Shown: one piece after another, positions 60,241 through 64,000 of the stretch
Position numbering within the stretch: position 1 is the first letter of the stretch
How the letters are laid out: the number at the start of each line of letters is the position of its first letter
Source: Candidatus Kapaibacterium sp.
GTDB taxonomy: Bacteria > Bacteroidota > Ignavibacteria > Kapaibacteriales > UBA2268
Length of the DNA stretch: 64,000 nucleotides
NCBI GenBank assembly: GCA_026418625.1
Contig: JAOABA010000024.1
Coordinates: forward strand, 1-64,000
Reading direction: 5' to 3'
Notes under the pieces: model-generated
Database searches by the model: none
Seen by the model: only the letters and a program-made list of their open reading frames with translations
Told to the model about the DNA's origin: nothing
Translations under genes and position numbers: made by a program

Positions 60241-61665
60241 ATGGTTAAAATAGAAGAAAAATATTTTTTTGATAAAATAAGATTAAGCAAAGAAGAGCTG
60301 ACTAAGCTACTATCAATTGCATTGGAAAAAGGTGGTGATTTTTCCGAAATTTTTATTGAGTATAGATTTAACAATTCTGTTACAATAGAAGAAGACATAG
60401 TTAAAAGCTCATCACGAAACATTTCAATAGGTGCTGGAATTAGAGTATTAAATGGAGAGCAGACCGGTTATGCTTTCACAAATGATTTATCTTATGACAA
60501 GCTAAAAAAAGTAGCTATTACCGCTGGTTCCATAGCAAATTCGATTAAAACTAATTCTGCAGTAAATTTAAATGAACAAAGCTCAAAAAATCAATTTTAT
60601 TCCACTCATAACTTGGTTACTGAGCTTGATTTAAATAAGAAAATTAATTTAGTTCGCTCTGCCTATGATGCTGCTTTAAATTATGACAAAAGGATAGTTA
60701 AGGTTAGTTCAACTTTGGCAGATGAAGTTCAATTTGCTTTGATTTGTAATAGTAATGGAATATTTATTACAGACATTAGACCACAAACAAGATTAATGGT
60801 GGTTTCAACTGCAGAAGAAAACAAAATAAGAGATACTGGATTTGAAAATGCAGGTGGAAGAGTTGGAGTTGATTTCTTTGAAACTGATAAAAGACCTGAA
60901 GAGATTGGTAGATTAGCCTCGGAAGAAGCAATAAATCTACTTTCGGCTGGAGATTCTCCCGCTGGAGAAATGACCGTTGTTCTGGGAGGTGGACAATCTG
61001 GTGTGTTAATTCACGAAGCAGTTGGTCATCCACTCGAAGCAGATGGTGCTTGGAAAAAAACTTCCATTATGTCAGGTAAACTTGGTGAAATGGTTGCAAA
61101 TCCCTTAATTACTATTTATGATGATGCAACAATTCCTTCTTATCGAGGAAGCCTTAATGTTGACGATGAAGGAACAGAAACCGAACCTGTTTTATTGATT
61201 GAAAAAGGAAAATTAGTTGCTTATATGAATGATTTACTATCCTCAAGAATAATGAAACATAAACCTAATGGTCACGGCAGAAGGGAATCATACAGATTTT
61301 CGCCTATTCCAAGAATGAATAATACTGTTTTAGAAAAAGGGGATAACACAGCCGAAGAAATCATTAAAAGCGTTAAAAAAGGATTTTACGCAAAATCTTT
61401 TCAAGGTGGGATGGTGAATTCGACTGGTAAATTCACATTTTCAGTGAACCTTGGATATTTAATTGAGAACGGTCAGTTAGCCAAACCTGTGAAAAATGCA
61501 ACACTTATTGGTTCAAATTTTGAAATATTACAAAATATTGATATGATTGGAAATGATACGGGATTCTTTCTCGGAACCTGTGGTAAAGATGGTCAATCAG
61601 TTCCTGTAACTTGTGGCACTCCAACAGTGAGAATTAGCAAAATGACAGTTGGAGGCAAATTATGA
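60241..61665 (+). CDS. tldD: TldD-family metallopeptidase
   Basis: MTVVLGGGQSGVLIHEAVGHPLEADG (HExxxH); start moved from 60229 (TTG) to 60241. Confidence 0.92.
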   Translation: MVKIEEKYFFDKIRLSKEELTKLLSIALEKGGDFSEIFIEYRFNNSVTIEEDIVKSSSRNISIGAGIRVLNGEQTGYAFTNDLSYDKLKKVAITAGSIANSIKTNSAVNLNEQSSKNQFYSTHNLVTELDLNKKINLVRSAYDAALNYDKRIVKVSSTLADEVQFALICNSNGIFITDIRPQTRLMVVSTAEENKIRDTGFENAGGRVGVDFFETDKRPEEIGRLASEEAINLLSAGDSPAGEMTVVLGGGQSGVLIHEAVGHPLEADGAWKKTSIMSGKLGEMVANPLITIYDDATIPSYRGSLNVDDEGTETEPVLLIEKGKLVAYMNDLLSSRIMKHKPNGHGRRESYRFSPIPRMNNTVLEKGDNTAEEIIKSVKKGFYAKSFQGGMVNSTGKFTFSVNLGYLIENGQLAKPVKNATLIGSNFEILQNIDMIGNDTGFFLGTCGKDGQSVPVTCGTPTVRISKMTVGGKL

Positions 61666-62987
61666 GTAAAGATATGAATTTGCTGAGCTTAGCCGAAAAT
61701 TTGGTAAATTATAGTAAATCCAAAAATGTTGATGAAATTCAAGTTTCAATAGCAAATGAAGATGAATTTACTGTTGAAGTTAGAAATGGAGAGATAGAGA
61801 GATTAACAGAATCTGTTTCAAAAGGAGTATCAATAAAAGTCATTTTGGATAAAAGGGTTGCTACTGCATCAACATCGGATTTCGACGATGAAACACTTAA
61901 ATTTTTAGTGGATGATGCTATTGAAAGAGCAAAACTATCAAGTCAAGATGAATTTGCAGGATTACCTGACGAATTTTTTGATAAAAGTCAAGAAATTGAT
62001 TTAGAAATTTATGACCCACTTCTCGAAGAAATTCAGCCAGAAATAAAAATTAACATTGCAAAAGAAATTGAGCAAATTTGCTTAGCTGATAAAAGAATTA
62101 AACTTTCTGAAGGGTCTTTTTTTCAATCAGGTTTTGGCGAAGTTTTTATCGCTAATTCAAAGGGATTTTCGGGTTCATTTAAATCTACTTCTTGTTCATC
62201 TGGGGTTTATTTACATTCAGCCGATGAGAATAATTCATACGAAGAAGGTTGGTGGTCCAATTCAGTTAATTTTAACGGATTGATGAAGCCGGAAGAAATT
62301 GCAAAAATTGCAATTAATAGAGTTACACGTTTGATTGGAGCAAAAAAAATTGAAACTCAAAAAGTCCCGGTAATTTTCGAAAGACCAATGACTTCAATGC
62401 TATTAGGTTTTTTAGCAAGTTGTTTGAATGGTCATTCTATTTATATGAACCAATCTTTTCTTGTTGACAAATTAGGTCAGAAAATTGCGGGTGAAAATAT
62501 AAATATTATTGATGATGGATTAATCAAAGGTGCTATAGGTTCCAGACTTTTCGATAGAGAAGGTGTTCCAACAAGAAAACTGTCTTTGATTGAGAATGGA
62601 ACTCTCAATTCTTATATTCTTGATACATATAGTGGAAGAAAATTAGGTTTGAAATCAACCGGTCACGCTTCGGGTGTAACTAATTTTTACTTGGATAAAG
62701 GTAACACCAATCCAGATGAAATAATAAAATCAACCGATAAAGGACTTTTGCTAACAAGAACTATAGGGCAGGGAACAAATCCCACAACTGGCGATTTATC
62801 ACGAGGTGCTTTTGGTTTGTGGATTGAGAAGGGCGAAATTGCTTTTCCTGTTGCTGAAATAACTATTTCAGGAAACTTAAAAGATTTACTTAATAGTATT
62901 GAAATACTCGGTGATGATTTGATTTTCGACCGCTCAATCACAGGTCCGACAATAAAAGTTGCTGAGATGACTGTTGCCGGTATTTAA
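61662..62987 (+). CDS. pmbA: TldE/PmbA-family protein
   Basis: ATGA overlap with tldD; GVPTRKLSLIENGTLNSYILDTYSGRKLGLKSTGHA. Confidence 0.88.
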   Translation: MSKDMNLLSLAENLVNYSKSKNVDEIQVSIANEDEFTVEVRNGEIERLTESVSKGVSIKVILDKRVATASTSDFDDETLKFLVDDAIERAKLSSQDEFAGLPDEFFDKSQEIDLEIYDPLLEEIQPEIKINIAKEIEQICLADKRIKLSEGSFFQSGFGEVFIANSKGFSGSFKSTSCSSGVYLHSADENNSYEEGWWSNSVNFNGLMKPEEIAKIAINRVTRLIGAKKIETQKVPVIFERPMTSMLLGFLASCLNGHSIYMNQSFLVDKLGQKIAGENINIIDDGLIKGAIGSRLFDREGVPTRKLSLIENGTLNSYILDTYSGRKLGLKSTGHASGVTNFYLDKGNTNPDEIIKSTDKGLLLTRTIGQGTNPTTGDLSRGAFGLWIEKGEIAFPVAEITISGNLKDLLNSIEILGDDLIFDRSITGPTIKVAEMTVAGI

Positions 62988-63008
62988 AAATTCGAGCTTT
63001 AAAGTAAT

Positions 63009-63953
63009 TTACCAAGGTAAGTGGTCTAAATCAACATTTCCACCTGAGAGAATTAAACCGATTCTTTGGTTTTTGAGGTCAATTTTCTTTTCTAAGAGTA
63101 ATCCAAGTGTTATGGCTGATGAGGGTTCCACAATTATCTTCATTCTCTCCCAAATAAGACGCATAGCCTTGATAATAGCTTCATCACTAACAGTGATAAT
63201 ATCATAAACATAATTCTTTATTATTTCAAAAGTTATTGTTCCCAATGAAGTTAACAAACCATCGGCAATTGTTTTGGGATTAATTGATGGAACGATTGCC
63301 CCGGTCTGAAGGGATTTTTTTGCATCATCAGCGCCTTCAGGTTCTGCTCCTATAACTTTTGTATTCTTCGAAAGAGTATTAATCGTTAAAAGAGTTCCAC
63401 TAAGTAGCCCCCCACCACCAACTGGAGTAATTATATAATCAAGTTGCTCTATTTGATTAATAAGTTCGAGTGCGGCTGTTCCTTGCCCAGATATGACAAA
63501 AGGGTTATTATAAGGGTGAATAAAAACTGCGTTAGTTTCTTCCACAACTTTTTCTAAGGTTTCTTCTCTTGATGCAAGTGTTGGCTCGCAGAAAATTATT
63601 TTAGCACCATAACTCTGAACTGCATCAATTTTGACTTTCTTTGAATTATTGGGCATAACTACATAAGAAGGAATTCCTCTTAATTTTGCTGCTAATGCCA
63701 GAGCTTGAGCGTGATTTCCAGAGGAATGTGTTGCAACTCCTCTTTCAGCCTCTTCCGAAGACAGGGCAAAAACAGCGTTAGATGCTCCACGAAACTTAAA
63801 AGCGCCAGCTCGCTGGAAATTTTCGCATTTAAAGAACAAAGAGCAACCTGTTATCTCGTTAATAATATTTGAGGTATGAACCGTTGTATGATGAATTAAT
63901 GGCTCTATCCTTATTTTTGCTTCCAGAACATTGTTGAAATTTGGCACTTGCAT
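63009..63953 (-). CDS. PLP-dependent threonine/serine dehydratase
   Basis: FFKCENFQRAGAFKFRGASNAVFAL; THSSGNHAQALALAAK; TPVGGGGLLSGTL. Confidence 0.87.
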   Translation of the reverse strand: MQVPNFNNVLEAKIRIEPLIHHTTVHTSNIINEITGCSLFFKCENFQRAGAFKFRGASNAVFALSSEEAERGVATHSSGNHAQALALAAKLRGIPSYVVMPNNSKKVKIDAVQSYGAKIIFCEPTLASREETLEKVVEETNAVFIHPYNNPFVISGQGTAALELINQIEQLDYIITPVGGGGLLSGTLLTINTLSKNTKVIGAEPEGADDAKKSLQTGAIVPSINPKTIADGLLTSLGTITFEIIKNYVYDIITVSDEAIIKAMRLIWERMKIIVEPSSAITLGLLLEKKIDLKNQRIGLILSGGNVDLDHLPW

Positions 63954-64000
63954 TTTTTAATTTTTTTATTCAACTATAAATTTAAAGTTAAAGAATTAAA

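Noticed and set aside
60241-62987. TldD/TldE as part of a RiPP (microcin-like) cluster
   Set aside because: No precursor peptide or modifying enzyme nearby; TldD/E pairs are widespread housekeeping-like genes.

Overview
AT-rich chromosomal window from a Bacteroidota/Chlorobiota-type bacterium; Ignavibacteria or Kapabacteria-like is an inference from the many T9SS type A C-terminal sorting domains. I support about 42 protein-coding genes. Most are housekeeping: nth, rsmG, holA, proS, rlmD, queE, lon, acyP, ppx, tldD/tldE, a threonine dehydratase, glycosyltransferases, a hybrid histidine kinase and response regulators. Three areas stand out. (1) A run at 15.8-31.2 kb of five consecutive T9SS cargo genes, led by a 2712-aa protein in which a seven-repeat YCF48-type propeller interrupts a Pmp-like GGA[IL]-rich region. 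The run also has dockerin-like and possible cohesin-like segments and two strong hairpins at gene junctions. (2) A 2.7-kb accessory islet at 42.0-44.7 kb with two RAYT (REP-associated tyrosine transposase) genes, at least four families of short palindromes, a hicBA toxin-antitoxin pair and a truncated DUF262 gene. One RAYT is frameshifted. The other is flanked almost symmetrically by 34-bp hairpins and carries a third copy of the hairpin in frame inside its own ORF. (3) A compact minus-strand operon headed by a ClpB-like protein that has only the middle-domain coiled coil and the second AAA+ module. At the composition level, CATG and CCWGG look strongly depleted across the window, with synonymous codon choice apparently switching to avoid them. 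This suggests past or present restriction pressure. No rRNA, tRNA or CRISPR was recognised.
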